Assembly (NCBI RefSeq): GCF_014203595.1
Contig: NZ_JACHJK010000012.1
Coordinates: forward strand, 1 to 64,000
DNA length: 64,000 nucleotides
Source: Streptomyces echinatus
Lineage (GTDB): Bacteria > Actinomycetota > Actinomycetes > Streptomycetales > Streptomycetaceae
Direction: 5' to 3'
Of this stretch, positions 36,513 to 45,107 are shown piece after piece; position 1 is the first letter of the stretch, and each line of letters begins with the position of its first letter. The translations under genes were made by a program, and so were the position numbers. The notes under the pieces are model-generated. The model had not been told where the DNA came from. It saw only the letters and a program-made list of their open reading frames with translations, and ran no database searches.

Positions 36513-38000
36513 ATGAACCACGACATCCAGCCCGACGGCTCGGACGCGCAGGCGCACGAGTACGACCACGGGGCTCTCGGCGAGGCCGAGTACGCGGAGT
36601 TCATGGAGCTCGCCGCGGAAGAGGGCTTCGACATCGAGGACGTCGAGGGCGCCATCGAGGCGGCGGGCCACGGCCCGCTGCCCGTGCTCGCCGTCGTCGG
36701 CCGCCCCAATGTCGGCAAGTCGACCCTGGTGAACCGGATCATCGGCCGCCGCGAGGCGGTCGTCGAGGACAAGCCGGGCGTCACCCGCGACCGCGTCACC
36801 TACGAGGCCGAGTGGTCCGGCCGCCGCTTCAAGGTCGTCGACACCGGCGGCTGGGAGCAGGACGTCCTCGGTATCGACGCCTCGGTGGCCGCGCAGGCCG
36901 AGTACGCGATCGAGGCCTCCGACGCCGTCGTCTTCGTCGTGGACGCCAAGGTCGGCGCGACCGACACCGACGAGGCCGTCGTACGGCTGCTGCGCAAGGC
37001 CGGCAAGCCGGTCGTGCTGTGCGCCAACAAGGTCGACGGCCTGAGCGGCGAGTCGGACGCGGCCTACCTGTGGTCCCTCGGCCTCGGCGAGCCGCACCCG
37101 GTCTCCGCCCTGCACGGCCGCGGCACCGGCGACATGCTGGACGCCGTCCTGGAAGCGCTGCCGGAGGCCCCGGCGCAGACCTTCGGCACGGCCGTCGGCG
37201 GCCCGCGCCGCATCGCCCTGATCGGCCGCCCGAACGTCGGCAAGTCCTCGTTGCTGAACAAGGTCGCCGGCGAGGAGCGGGTCGTCGTCAACGAGCTGGC
37301 GGGCACCACCCGCGACCCGGTCGACGAGCTGATCGAGCTCGGCGGTACCACCTGGAAGTTCGTCGACACCGCCGGTATCCGCAAGCGCGTCCACCTCCAG
37401 CAGGGCGCCGACTACTACGCCTCCCTGCGCACGGCCGCCGCCGTGGAGAAGGCCGAGCTCGCCGTCATCCTGCTGGACGCCTCCGAGAACATCTCGGTGC
37501 AGGACCAGCGCATCGTCACCATGGCCGTCGAGGCCGGCCGCGCCGTGGTGCTCGCCTTCAACAAGTGGGACACCCTCGACGAGGAGCGCCGCTACTACCT
37601 GGAGCGGGAGATCGAGACCGAGCTGGGCCAGGTCGCCTGGGCCCCGCGCGTGAACGTGTCGGCGCGCACCGGCCGTCACATGGAGAAGCTCGTCCCGGCG
37701 ATCGAGACCGCCCTTGCCGGCTGGGAGACCCGTGTCCCGACCGGCCGGCTGAACGCCTTCCTCGGCGAGCTGGTCTCGGCCCACCCGCACCCCGTCCGGG
37801 GCGGCAAGCAGCCGCGCATCCTGTTCGGTACCCAGGCCGGCACCAAGCCCCCGCGGTTCGTGCTCTTCGCCTCCGGCTTCATCGAGGCGGGCTACCGGCG
37901 GTTCATCGAGCGCCGGCTGCGCGAGGAGTTCGGCTTCGAGGGCACCCCGATCCACATCTCGGTGCGGGTGCGCGAGAAGCGCGGCGCGAAGAAGAAGTAG
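36513..38000 (+). CDS. der: Ribosome biogenesis GTPase Der (EngA)
   Basis: The product is 495 residues with two tandem G domains: first P-loop GRPNVGKS at 63-70 with DTGGW and NKVD, second near 237-245 with DTAGI and NKWD. A KH-like C-terminal domain ends in a basic KKRGAKKK-type tail. It is essential for 50S assembly. An acidic N-terminal extension of about 55 residues precedes the first G domain, as in other Streptomyces. An upstream in-frame ATG at 36450 is unlikely. Confidence 0.96.
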   Translation: MNHDIQPDGSDAQAHEYDHGALGEAEYAEFMELAAEEGFDIEDVEGAIEAAGHGPLPVLAVVGRPNVGKSTLVNRIIGRREAVVEDKPGVTRDRVTYEAEWSGRRFKVVDTGGWEQDVLGIDASVAAQAEYAIEASDAVVFVVDAKVGATDTDEAVVRLLRKAGKPVVLCANKVDGLSGESDAAYLWSLGLGEPHPVSALHGRGTGDMLDAVLEALPEAPAQTFGTAVGGPRRIALIGRPNVGKSSLLNKVAGEERVVVNELAGTTRDPVDELIELGGTTWKFVDTAGIRKRVHLQQGADYYASLRTAAAVEKAELAVILLDASENISVQDQRIVTMAVEAGRAVVLAFNKWDTLDEERRYYLEREIETELGQVAWAPRVNVSARTGRHMEKLVPAIETALAGWETRVPTGRLNAFLGELVSAHPHPVRGGKQPRILFGTQAGTKPPRFVLFASGFIEAGYRRFIERRLREEFGFEGTPIHISVRVREKRGAKKK

Positions 38001-38023
38001 CGGTACCGGCGTCGGCGGTACGC

Positions 38024-38065
38024 CGTGAAGGGCGGCCCCTGGTTCTCCAGGGGCCGCCCTTCACG
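38024..38065. terminator. Bidirectional terminator after der
   Basis: A perfect 19-bp stem (38024-38042 with 38047-38065) with loop TTCT lies between der and the convergent hypothetical gene. Confidence 0.9.
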
Positions 38066-38089
38066 TGTCTGCGCCCGTCCGGGTGCCCG

Positions 38090-38488
38090 TCACGCGCCAC
38101 GTCGTGGTCCCGGCGGCAGGGCGGCGGCCGGGACGTACTGCATCCCGGTGTCCTGCTGCCGTCCGAGCGTGCCGACCCGCTGCCACTGCGACTGCTGCCG
38201 GGCGCTGTAGGCCCCCGCGCTGTAGGCGCTGTACGAACTGCTGAACGACCCCGCCCGGTGGCCGCCGTACATGCCCGAGCCGTCCGGGAAGTCGCCGAAG
38301 GCACTGAACCTCAGCTCCTCCTCGCCGCTGCGGTCTCCCGGCAGTGTGCGGAAGGCCTTGACCCACTCCGCGTAGAGCGAGTCGTAGATCGGCGTGGCCG
38401 ACGGTCCGCCGGAGGGATCCTGCCCCGCCCTCGCGGAGGGGACGGTGGAGAAGGACGACCGGCGGGGAGGAGTGTCGTATGCGTGCAC
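38090..38488 (-). CDS. Hypothetical protein with Ser/Tyr/Gly-rich C-terminus
   Basis: The product is 132 residues from a GTG. I do not recognise a domain. A TPIYDSLYAEWVKAFRTLPGD segment, cited as YDSLYAEWVKAFRTLPGD, is the best structured part; the rest (SFSSSYSAYSAGAYSARQQ) is low complexity. Placement between a strong terminator and another minus-strand gene, and codon bias like its neighbours, support it as real. Confidence 0.7.
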   Translation of the reverse strand: MHAYDTPPRRSSFSTVPSARAGQDPSGGPSATPIYDSLYAEWVKAFRTLPGDRSGEEELRFSAFGDFPDGSGMYGGHRAGSFSSSYSAYSAGAYSARQQSQWQRVGTLGRQQDTGMQYVPAAALPPGPRRGA

Positions 38489-38543
38489 GTATGTCCAAAC
38501 GACCGGGACTGCAAAGAGATGCGGTCGGACGGGTGCCCGTGGG

Positions 38544-39335
38544 TCAGGTGCCGGCGAGCGGCAGCGCCGCGGCCACCAGCTGCCCGCCCGCCGCGGCCCG
38601 GTCCAGCGCGTCCCGGAGCAGGTCCTCCCGCGGCTGCCGGCCGATGGACCCGACCGGCGCCGCGAACATCAGCACCTGCTGGTGCTTGTTCGCCGCCGCC
38701 CGCCAGCTGTCCGTCACCTGGAGCGGCTGGTGCGCCTGCCACCAGGCCACCGGCTGTCCGCCGTTGGTCCCCGGCTGGAGCACCGCGTGCAGCTGGCCCA
38801 TGGCCAGCAGGACGGACCAGCCGTGCAGCACCGGGGGGACGGAGGCCAGCTCGGTCAACGGCATGAAGCCCTGCTCGATGAGCAGCGGAAGGAAGTCGTC
38901 GCCGGTGCCGATCGTGCCCGGGCGGACGATCGGGGAGGTCGGCTCGACGACGAGCGCGGGGTGCAGCTCGCCGTCGATCAGGACGAGCCCGCTGGTCACG
39001 CCGAGCACCGCCTGCTCGGGCACGGAGCCGTGCGGCTCGACGCCGGCCATGTCGCCACCGGCGGTGCCGATGGAGCGGACGGCGCCCTGCAGCTGCTCCT
39101 CGGTGACCTGGACGACCTGCGAGGGCAGACAGCTGGCGTGGGCGAAGGCCAGCACGGCGGTCTCGTCACCGACGAACAGGACGGTGCTGGTGCGCTCCTG
39201 CTCGGAGTCGCCCGGGGTGCGACAGGACGTGCAGTCGTAACTGCCGGGGGCGTTGTCTCCGGCGAGCAGCCGGTCGGCTTCTTCGTCGCCGATCTCGGCG
39301 CGTACGGCGTCGCTGACGTCGAGCATGCGCGGCAC
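38544..39335 (-). CDS. Conserved hypothetical protein
   Basis: The product is 263 residues from a GTG with GGGAG six bases upstream (MPRMLDVSDAVRAEIGDEEA). A YDCTSCRTPGDSE segment near residue 37 could bind a metal through its paired cysteines. The middle (TSTVLFVGDETAVLAFAHASC, cited in part) and the end (HQQVLMFAAPVGSIGRQPRE) look like a globular alpha/beta protein. I cannot assign a family beyond Streptomyces-conserved. An alternative ATG at 39326 removes three residues. Confidence 0.8.
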   Translation of the reverse strand: MPRMLDVSDAVRAEIGDEEADRLLAGDNAPGSYDCTSCRTPGDSEQERTSTVLFVGDETAVLAFAHASCLPSQVVQVTEEQLQGAVRSIGTAGGDMAGVEPHGSVPEQAVLGVTSGLVLIDGELHPALVVEPTSPIVRPGTIGTGDDFLPLLIEQGFMPLTELASVPPVLHGWSVLLAMGQLHAVLQPGTNGGQPVAWWQAHQPLQVTDSWRAAANKHQQVLMFAAPVGSIGRQPREDLLRDALDRAAAGGQLVAAALPLAGT

Positions 39336-39879
39336 GGGTGGCTCCCTCGGGATGCGGTGCTGGGGCCGGCCGGGTGGCTCCCGGCCGATGAGCCCCCGGG
39401 GTTGTGGGCTCATGAAGAAGACAACGGGCGTCCTGTGGTGGGGGTCACGCCCGGAGGCGGACCTGTTCGAACCTTCCGGCGTGCAGGGTCACCTTTGGTG
39501 CGGAATCGGCCACACACAGTCAACTTCGCGCGCAGTCAAGGAACTTGAATGGGTGAAGTGGGTCACAGATCGCTTCAATGGGTGGTCGAAAAATCAGTAA
39601 ATCACAGGATGTAGTGGGTGGCCGAAAGTCGCCGATACCTCGGGTAACAGGCAACTGGCCTGGAACGACGGTGAGTTGGTTGATTCCGGCTGCTCGCCCT
39701 CCTTACATTCCTCCGCCGTGTGCAACGAGCACCGCTCGGGTACGTCCGCCGGCCGGCACCAGGCAGAGCACGATCGCCGCCACCGGTCACGGCGGAGGGG
39801 GCGGACGCGCGGCACCGCGGCCTACGCGGTGAGGCGCGCTCCGCCTTGGGGGAGCCCGGGTTCGTGGAGAGGGAACTAC
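39336..39879. promoter_or_regulatory. Long upstream region of the Rpf-like gene
   Basis: This is a 544-bp gap between divergent genes. The middle (about 39520-39620) is less GC-rich and holds two related segments, TGGGTGGTCGAAAA (39579-39592) and GTGGGTGGCCGAAAG (39613-39627), that may be protein sites. The last 160 bases can fold into several GC stems (for example ACCGCG/CGCGGT near 39814-39830) and resemble a structured leader. The ydaO (c-di-AMP) riboswitch that precedes many rpf genes is not recognisable here. Confidence 0.4.
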
Positions 39880-40584
39880 ATGTCCGAGTGTGCCGATACC
39901 ACCCGTGAGACCGCCCGTCCCGACAGCGCCCGCAAGGGCCGTACGGGCCGCACCACGGCCGCGCTCGCCGGAGCCGCCCTGCTGGCCCCGCTGGGACTGC
40001 TGGCCGCGACCGGCAACGCCGCCGCGGCGGACAACGGAGTGTGGGACCGCATCGCCCAGTGCGAGAGCGGCGGCAACTGGCACATCAACACCGGCAACGG
40101 CTACTACGGCGGACTCCAGTTCTCCGCCTCGACCTGGAGCGCGTACGGCGGCACCGCCTACGCCCCGACGGCCGACCAGGCCTCCCAGGGCGCGCAGATC
40201 GCCGTCGCCACCAAGGTCCAGCAGGCCCAGGGCTGGGGCGCCTGGCCGGTCTGCTCGGCCCGGGCCGGGGCCACGGGCGCCGCTCCCGCGGCGGACCGCA
40301 CCGGTTCCTCCGGCACGTCGGCCCGGACGGGCGGCGCGACGGCGAAGTCCGCCCCGGCCAGGTCCGCCCCGGCGAAGTCCGCCCCGGCGAGGACGCCGGA
40401 ACGCCCGGCGGCCGGCACCGGCCGCGGCGCCTCCCGCGGTGACTACACCGTCCGCGAGGGCGACACCCTGAGCACCATCGCCGCCCGCCACGGCACCACC
40501 TGGCAGCGGATCTACGCCGCCAACGAGGCCGTCATCGGCGACGACCCCGATCTGATCGTGCCCGGCCAGCGCCTCGCGCTCTGA
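39880..40584 (+). CDS. Resuscitation-promoting-factor-like transglycosylase with LysM domain
   Basis: The 234-residue secreted protein has a signal peptide of about 50 residues (basic start, hydrophobic core ALAGAALLAPLGLLA, cleavage near AAAADN). An Rpf lytic transglycosylase fold follows, with catalytic Glu62 in AQCESGGNW and YYGGLQFSASTW. An Ala/Ser/Pro/Lys linker of repeated SAPAK units and a C-terminal LysM (DYTVREGDTLSTIAARHGTT) complete it. It cleaves peptidoglycan during spore germination and growth. The ATG has GAGAGGGA upstream. Confidence 0.95.
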   Translation: MSECADTTRETARPDSARKGRTGRTTAALAGAALLAPLGLLAATGNAAAADNGVWDRIAQCESGGNWHINTGNGYYGGLQFSASTWSAYGGTAYAPTADQASQGAQIAVATKVQQAQGWGAWPVCSARAGATGAAPAADRTGSSGTSARTGGATAKSAPARSAPAKSAPARTPERPAAGTGRGASRGDYTVREGDTLSTIAARHGTTWQRIYAANEAVIGDDPDLIVPGQRLAL

Positions 40585-40601
40585 GCGCCGGACCGCGCGT
40601 G

Positions 40602-40641
40602 ACGGACGGCCGCCGTCCTCCCGGGGACGGCGGCCGTCCGT
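40602..40641 (+). terminator. Terminator after the Rpf-like gene
   Basis: A perfect 17-bp stem (40602-40618 with 40625-40641) with a 6-base loop, 17 bp after the stop codon. It has no T-tract. Confidence 0.82.
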
Positions 40642-40662
40642 GGCAGTGGCAGACTCGCCCCC

Positions 40663-41703
40663 ATGTCGGAGACCTCGGCACGCCTGCTGCGCCTGCTCTC
40701 GCTGCTCCAGGCCCACCGCGAGTGGTCGGGCGCGGAACTCGCCGACCGGCTCGGCGTCACCCCGCGCACGGTCCGCCGGGACGTGGACCGGCTGCGCGAG
40801 CTGGGCTACCCGGTCAACGCCAGCCCCGGCACGGGAGGCGGCTACCAGCTGGGCGCGGGCGCCGAACTCCCGCCGCTGCTGCTGGACGACGACGAGGCCG
40901 TCGCGGTGGCCGTCGGCCTCAGGACCGCCGCCGGGCAGGGCGTCGAGGGCATCGGCGAGACCTCCGTACGGGCCCTCGCCAAGCTGGAGCAGGTGCTGCC
41001 GCACCGGCTGCGCCGCCGGGTGAGCGCCCTCAACGCCTTCACCGTGCCGATGCTGCGGAGCGGCCCGCCGGTCTCCCCGGTCGACCCGGCCCTGCTCACC
41101 GAACTCGCCCATCTGTGCCGGGACGCCGAGCGGCTGCGCTTCGACTACGAGAGCCATGAGGGCGCCGCGAGCCGGCGCACGGTCGAACCGCACCGGCTGG
41201 TGTGCACCGAGCGGCGCTGGTACCTGGTGGCCTGGGACGTCGACCGGGCGGACTGGCGGACCTTCCGCGCCGACCGCATCACCCCCAGGCCGCCGCACGG
41301 GCCGCGCTTCACCCCGCGCGAACCGCCCGCCGAGGACCTCGCCGCCTATGTCTCCCGGGGCGTCTCCACGCGCGCGTACGCCACGCACTCCGCCGTCCGG
41401 CTGCTCGTGCCGCTGCGCGAGGCCGCCGAGCGGGTCTCGCCGTCCGCCGGGACGCTGGAGGCCGACGGGGAGGAGGCGTGCGTCCTGCGCAGCGGTGCCG
41501 CGAGCCTGGACGTGATGGTCGTGCACATCATGATGCTGGGCCTGCCGTTCGAGGTGCTGGAGCCCGCCGAGCTGACGGACGCGATCAGGAGGGTTCGCGA
41601 CCGGCTCGACGCGGCACTGGCCCGGACCGGGGAACCCGGGCCGCGCACCGCGGGTGAGGCGGGCCGGACGCCGGGGACCCCGGGCGGATCCGGCGCGGGG
41701 TGA
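40663..41703 (+). CDS. WYL-domain HTH transcriptional regulator
   Basis: The product is 346 residues. An N-terminal HTH_11/DeoR-like winged helix (WSGAELADRLGVTPRTVRRD) and a GYPVNASPGTGGGYQL wing come first. The central WYL domain follows (RRTVEPHRLVCTERRWYLVAWD, cited as PHRLVCTERRWYLVAWD) and then a WCX C-terminal extension. WYL regulators bind nucleic-acid or nucleotide ligands and often control DNA-damage or nucleotide genes. No partner gene is obvious. The tail after about residue 310 is Gly/Pro-rich. Confidence 0.9.
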   Translation: MSETSARLLRLLSLLQAHREWSGAELADRLGVTPRTVRRDVDRLRELGYPVNASPGTGGGYQLGAGAELPPLLLDDDEAVAVAVGLRTAAGQGVEGIGETSVRALAKLEQVLPHRLRRRVSALNAFTVPMLRSGPPVSPVDPALLTELAHLCRDAERLRFDYESHEGAASRRTVEPHRLVCTERRWYLVAWDVDRADWRTFRADRITPRPPHGPRFTPREPPAEDLAAYVSRGVSTRAYATHSAVRLLVPLREAAERVSPSAGTLEADGEEACVLRSGAASLDVMVVHIMMLGLPFEVLEPAELTDAIRRVRDRLDAALARTGEPGPRTAGEAGRTPGTPGGSGAG

Positions 41704-42082
41704 CGAAGCCGGGCCGCGGCTCCGGCGCGGCGTCCCGGCGGGCATGTGGTGAATCCGTGAATTTCCCATGCGGTGTCAGCTGCCGTGACATCCCCCCGGA
41801 TTGCGCGGGGAATCACGCCCCGGAGCCGCCCCCGATCCCCGCCGCTGCACTTTCCGCGGGGAATTCGAAGAGGTTCGACGGCACACCTGAATTCCGTTCG
41901 ATTACCCCGGTAAGGGGTACGGAAACCCCCGTACGTGTGACGCTCCCGCGGCCGCGCCCGAAGTCACGGCGGCCGAAGCGGGATCGGGGAGGCTGTGACA
42001 GAAGTGTGACGGTAGCCGGATACGGCTCCTACCCTGCCGTGCCCGGCTTCCGTCACCGCCGGTGGCGGCCTAGCGTGGCCCC
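41704..42082. other. 379-bp region without a gene
   Basis: I see no convincing coding frame. The middle (41840-41930) is unusually AT-tolerant for this genome and contains GAATTC at 41861 and GAATTC at 41889. GTACGG/CCGTAC (about 41917-41935) is a small inverted repeat that could be an operator for the small downstream gene. Confidence 0.4.
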
Positions 42083-42298
42083 ATGGCACCGATCCCCACT
42101 CCGCCAGCGGAGCCCCAGGACAGCCCGGAAGGGTACGTCGGTCTCGACTCCGAGCACGCCGAGCGGCTCGCCCGGCAGCGCGGCTGGTCGACGGTACGGT
42201 CGCTGCCACCCGGCGCGATCATCACCATGGAGTACCGGACCGGACGGCTGAACTTCGAGGTACGGGACGGCCGGGTGGCCCGCGCCTGGAAGGGCTGA
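42083..42298 (+). CDS. I78-family peptidase-inhibitor-like small protein
   Basis: The product is 71 residues. GLDSEHAERLARQRGWSTVR, then LPPGAIITMEYRTGRLNFEV and DGRVARAWKG match the compact I78 inhibitor pattern, in which a conserved Arg-Leu-Asn core follows the PPG turn. No signal peptide is visible, so any target would be intracellular, or the protein is not an inhibitor. It ends just before a strong terminator. Confidence 0.8.
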   Translation: MAPIPTPPAEPQDSPEGYVGLDSEHAERLARQRGWSTVRSLPPGAIITMEYRTGRLNFEVRDGRVARAWKG

Positions 42299-42324
42299 CG
42301 CCCTCTCGTCCGGACGCCGTACGC

Positions 42325-42363
42325 CGAAGGCCCCGTCTCCCTCTTCGGGAGACGGGGCCTTCG
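42325..42363 (+). terminator. Terminator after the I78-like gene
   Basis: A perfect 16-bp stem (42325-42340 with 42348-42363) and a 7-base loop, 26 bp after the stop codon. It also lies 53 bp from the stop of the convergent PAP2 gene. Confidence 0.88.
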
Positions 42364-42415
42364 CCGTGGCGCGGGGTGGTGGTGCGTACCGGACCCCGCC
42401 GCCGTCAGCCGCCTG

Positions 42416-43426
42416 TCAGGGGCGGGCCGGCTGGGTCGTGCCGCGCGGGACTCGGTCGGCGTGCGGCGGGCGGCGGCTGCCCGCCGGGGTGACCGGGCGT
42501 TCCGAACGGGACGTGTGCGGTGCGGGCGCGAGGTGCGCCAGGCCCCGGGAGGTCCGGGTCGTGGCGACCGGTTCGCGGGCCGGCGCCGGCTGGTCGGCGG
42601 GCGTGACTCGCGGCGTGAGCACGACCGGCCCGACCGGGACGGCGGGCTCGGGCACCGGGCGGCCGCGGCGGTCGCGCCAGCGGTCGCGCAGGTCGAACAG
42701 GGTGGTCTCGGCCTTGGTGACCAGCGGCTCGAACCAGGGCAGGGCGAGCATGATCAGCAGGCCGGCGGCCCAGCCCAGCAGCACGTCGCTCAGCCAGTGC
42801 GTACCGAGGTAGACGGTGGTGAGGCCGACGCCGAGCGAGGTGACCGCGGAGAGGGCCGACAGCCAGCGGCGGGCCCTCGGGCTGGAGGCCAGGTACGCCA
42901 GGATTCCCCAGGTCACCACCGCGTTGGCGGTGTGGCCGCTGGGAAATATATCGCCGCCGAGACCCATCTCGTTCGAACCGATCACGGTCGCGTAGTGCGG
43001 ACCGAGGCGCCCCATCCCGAGCTTGGCGGCGCCGACCGTGATGTTCAGCAGCAGCAGCGAGGTGGCCAGGGTCAGCAGCGGGCGGAGCGTGTGCTGCCGC
43101 CAGGAGCGCCAGCCGAGCCAGGCCGCGACCATCACGGCGGTGGGGCCGCGCTGGCCCAGCACCACGTAGTAGTCGAGGAACGCGTGGATCTGCGGCCACT
43201 GCTGGTACGGCCGGAAGAACATGACCTGCCAGTCCAGCCGGACCAGCCAGGAGCTGATCACGACGGCCCACACGATGGCGAGGTAGAAAGCCAGGGTCGC
43301 GGTGAACAGAACGACCCGGTGCCGGCTCATCCTCGGCACATCGATGTGGGCCGGTCGTTCCGGCTCACGGTCCAGTCTGGCGAACACCCGGTCCAGACGC
43401 CGGGTGACGATTCGTTCGGTACGCAC
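42416..43426 (-). CDS. PAP2-superfamily membrane phosphatase
   Basis: The product is 336 residues from GTG 43426 (MRTERIVTRRLDRVF). There are about six membrane segments. The lipid-phosphatase signature is KLGMGRLGP, FPSGHTANAVV and TTVYLGTHWLSDVLLG, with the two catalytic histidines in the last two motifs. It probably dephosphorylates an undecaprenyl or phosphatidyl phosphate at the outer membrane face. The Arg/Pro-rich cytoplasmic tail of about 90 residues is variable. The start has no Shine-Dalgarno site and may be leaderless (TGTAAC lies about 9 bases upstream). Confidence 0.88.
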   Translation of the reverse strand: MRTERIVTRRLDRVFARLDREPERPAHIDVPRMSRHRVVLFTATLAFYLAIVWAVVISSWLVRLDWQVMFFRPYQQWPQIHAFLDYYVVLGQRGPTAVMVAAWLGWRSWRQHTLRPLLTLATSLLLLNITVGAAKLGMGRLGPHYATVIGSNEMGLGGDIFPSGHTANAVVTWGILAYLASSPRARRWLSALSAVTSLGVGLTTVYLGTHWLSDVLLGWAAGLLIMLALPWFEPLVTKAETTLFDLRDRWRDRRGRPVPEPAVPVGPVVLTPRVTPADQPAPAREPVATTRTSRGLAHLAPAPHTSRSERPVTPAGSRRPPHADRVPRGTTQPARP

Positions 43427-43663
43427 CCAATCGACGTTACAGCGAGTGAGCTGTGTTCCCGGTCGAAACAGCGGCTTTGTGATGACGATGTGATGTGGGA
43501 AAGGTCTCAAGGACGGCCTGAATTCACCGGATTCCGCAATCCGGTGAGTGCACTCGGGTCAATTCCTCTGATCGTTCCGGGTGTTGTTTATATGGCGCTT
43601 ATGAATGCGTTAACCCGGTCCTCGTGCGGAATTCTCCGCGGTGTCATCGGACAGTCGAGTGGA

Positions 43664-44848
43664 TCATGGGGGACCGGAACCGTTCAGCCAGAAAGCCCCA
43701 TAGACCGCCGCCGCGGCCGCCGCACCGGCTGTGACCAGGGCCGATCGGGGCGGGCGCAGCCGGGCCAGAGCGCGGGCGAGCGGCAGCAGCACCGGGAAGG
43801 CCGGCATCAGCAGCCGCGGCTTGGAGCCGAAGTAGCTCGACGCGCACAGGGCGAGGGCGAGCACGACACCCGTGTACACCAGTAGTTCGACCGGCTGGCG
43901 GTCGCGCACACCGGTGACGTACAGCCAGATCAGCAGGGCGACGCCGATGATCAGGCCGAGGCCGGCCAGGGCGGCCGGAAACGACGTGAACTTGTCGGCC
44001 ACGAAGCGGCCGAAGGCGTAACCGCCGTCGAAGCCGTTGCGCCATCCGGCCTGGACGTCCAGGTACCCGAGCGGGCCCTTGCCGGTGCGGTGGCCGACCC
44101 AGAGCACGTACGCGGCGGCACCGAGCGGAGCCAGCAGCATGCCGAGCGCGCGGCGCCATACGGGGGCGTACAGAAGAGGGAGTGCGCCCGGCGTGTGCTT
44201 CGCGCCGCGCTCTCGCACGAACGAGATCACCCCCGCCGTCCACACCGCGGCGACCACCGCCGCCCCCACCGGCCGGGTCAGCCCCGCCAGCGCCGCCAGC
44301 ACACCCGCGCTCACCCAGCGCCCGGTCAGCACCGCGTACAGCGACCAGGCCGCCAGTGCCGTGAACAGCGACTCGCTGTACGCCATCGACTGCACGATCC
44401 CGACCGGCAGCACGGCCCACAGCAGCACGGCACAGATCCCGGTCCGGGTCCCGTACACCCGCTCCGCGACCGCGAAGATCCCGGCCGCCGCGGCGAGCGA
44501 CGCCAGCAGGCTCACCACGAGCCCGGCGCCCGCGTACGACAGCGGGGTGACCGCGTGCAGCAGCCGCTCCAGCCACGGCAGCAGCGGGAAGAACGCCAGG
44601 TTGGAGTGGACGTCCCCGTTCGGCAGCCGCACCTCGTAGCCGTAGCCCAGCTCGGCGACCCGGGTGTACCAGAGAGAGTCCCAGCGGGCGGTCAGCAAGG
44701 TGTACGCGCTCTTGCCGCGCGCGGCGCTCCACACGCCCAGCACGGCCAGCCCCAGGGCGCGGACCGCCGCGTAGCCCAGGAGGGCCGGAACCGCCCGGCG
44801 CGGGAGAGGGGCGTGGGGTGGGGCCACGCGCGTGTCAAGATCGGTCAC
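43664..44848 (-). CDS. PIG-V-like polytopic mannosyltransferase
   Basis: The product is 394 residues with about ten membrane spans. ARWDSLWYTRVAELGYGYEV, cited as RWDSLWYTRVAELGYGY, and SNLAFFPLLPWLERLL are the conserved loop and FFPLLP motifs of PIG-V/GT-C enzymes. Bacterial members use polyprenyl-phosphate mannose to add mannose to lipids or proteins outside the membrane. TRPVG and FGSKPRLLMPAFPVLLPLA, cited as KPRLLMPAFP, are further family elements. GTG 44848 is chosen as the last start before the conserved region. The 237-bp gap to PAP2 is comparatively AT-rich (43560-43620) and probably holds the PAP2 promoter. Confidence 0.85.
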   Translation of the reverse strand: MTDLDTRVAPPHAPLPRRAVPALLGYAAVRALGLAVLGVWSAARGKSAYTLLTARWDSLWYTRVAELGYGYEVRLPNGDVHSNLAFFPLLPWLERLLHAVTPLSYAGAGLVVSLLASLAAAAGIFAVAERVYGTRTGICAVLLWAVLPVGIVQSMAYSESLFTALAAWSLYAVLTGRWVSAGVLAALAGLTRPVGAAVVAAVWTAGVISFVRERGAKHTPGALPLLYAPVWRRALGMLLAPLGAAAYVLWVGHRTGKGPLGYLDVQAGWRNGFDGGYAFGRFVADKFTSFPAALAGLGLIIGVALLIWLYVTGVRDRQPVELLVYTGVVLALALCASSYFGSKPRLLMPAFPVLLPLARALARLRPPRSALVTAGAAAAAAVYGAFWLNGSGPP

Positions 44849-45107
44849 GGGCTCGATTATCGACCGCGCGGCGGACCGGACCGGCCACCGGGTCCGGGTC
44901 AAGAGAAGTTGACGTGGTGTACGCCACACGGGTTCCGTCGAGCGTGTGAGAGGTCCGCCACGTGACCGCGCGGTGAACTCGCGTACGCTGACGAGTCACC
45001 CGCGAGGGTTTGCGCGGGCCGGAGACACCGCTCTCTCCGGCCGTACGACAGGGAGTCCCCACCCCGTCGGTCCGCCCCACGCGAGGGATCATCTGGGAGG
45101 TACGTAC

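Noticed and set aside
39700..39879. ydaO-type c-di-AMP riboswitch before the Rpf-like gene
   Set aside because: The conserved GGGGAACCC and GGGGTGAAT-type segments of the motif are not present.
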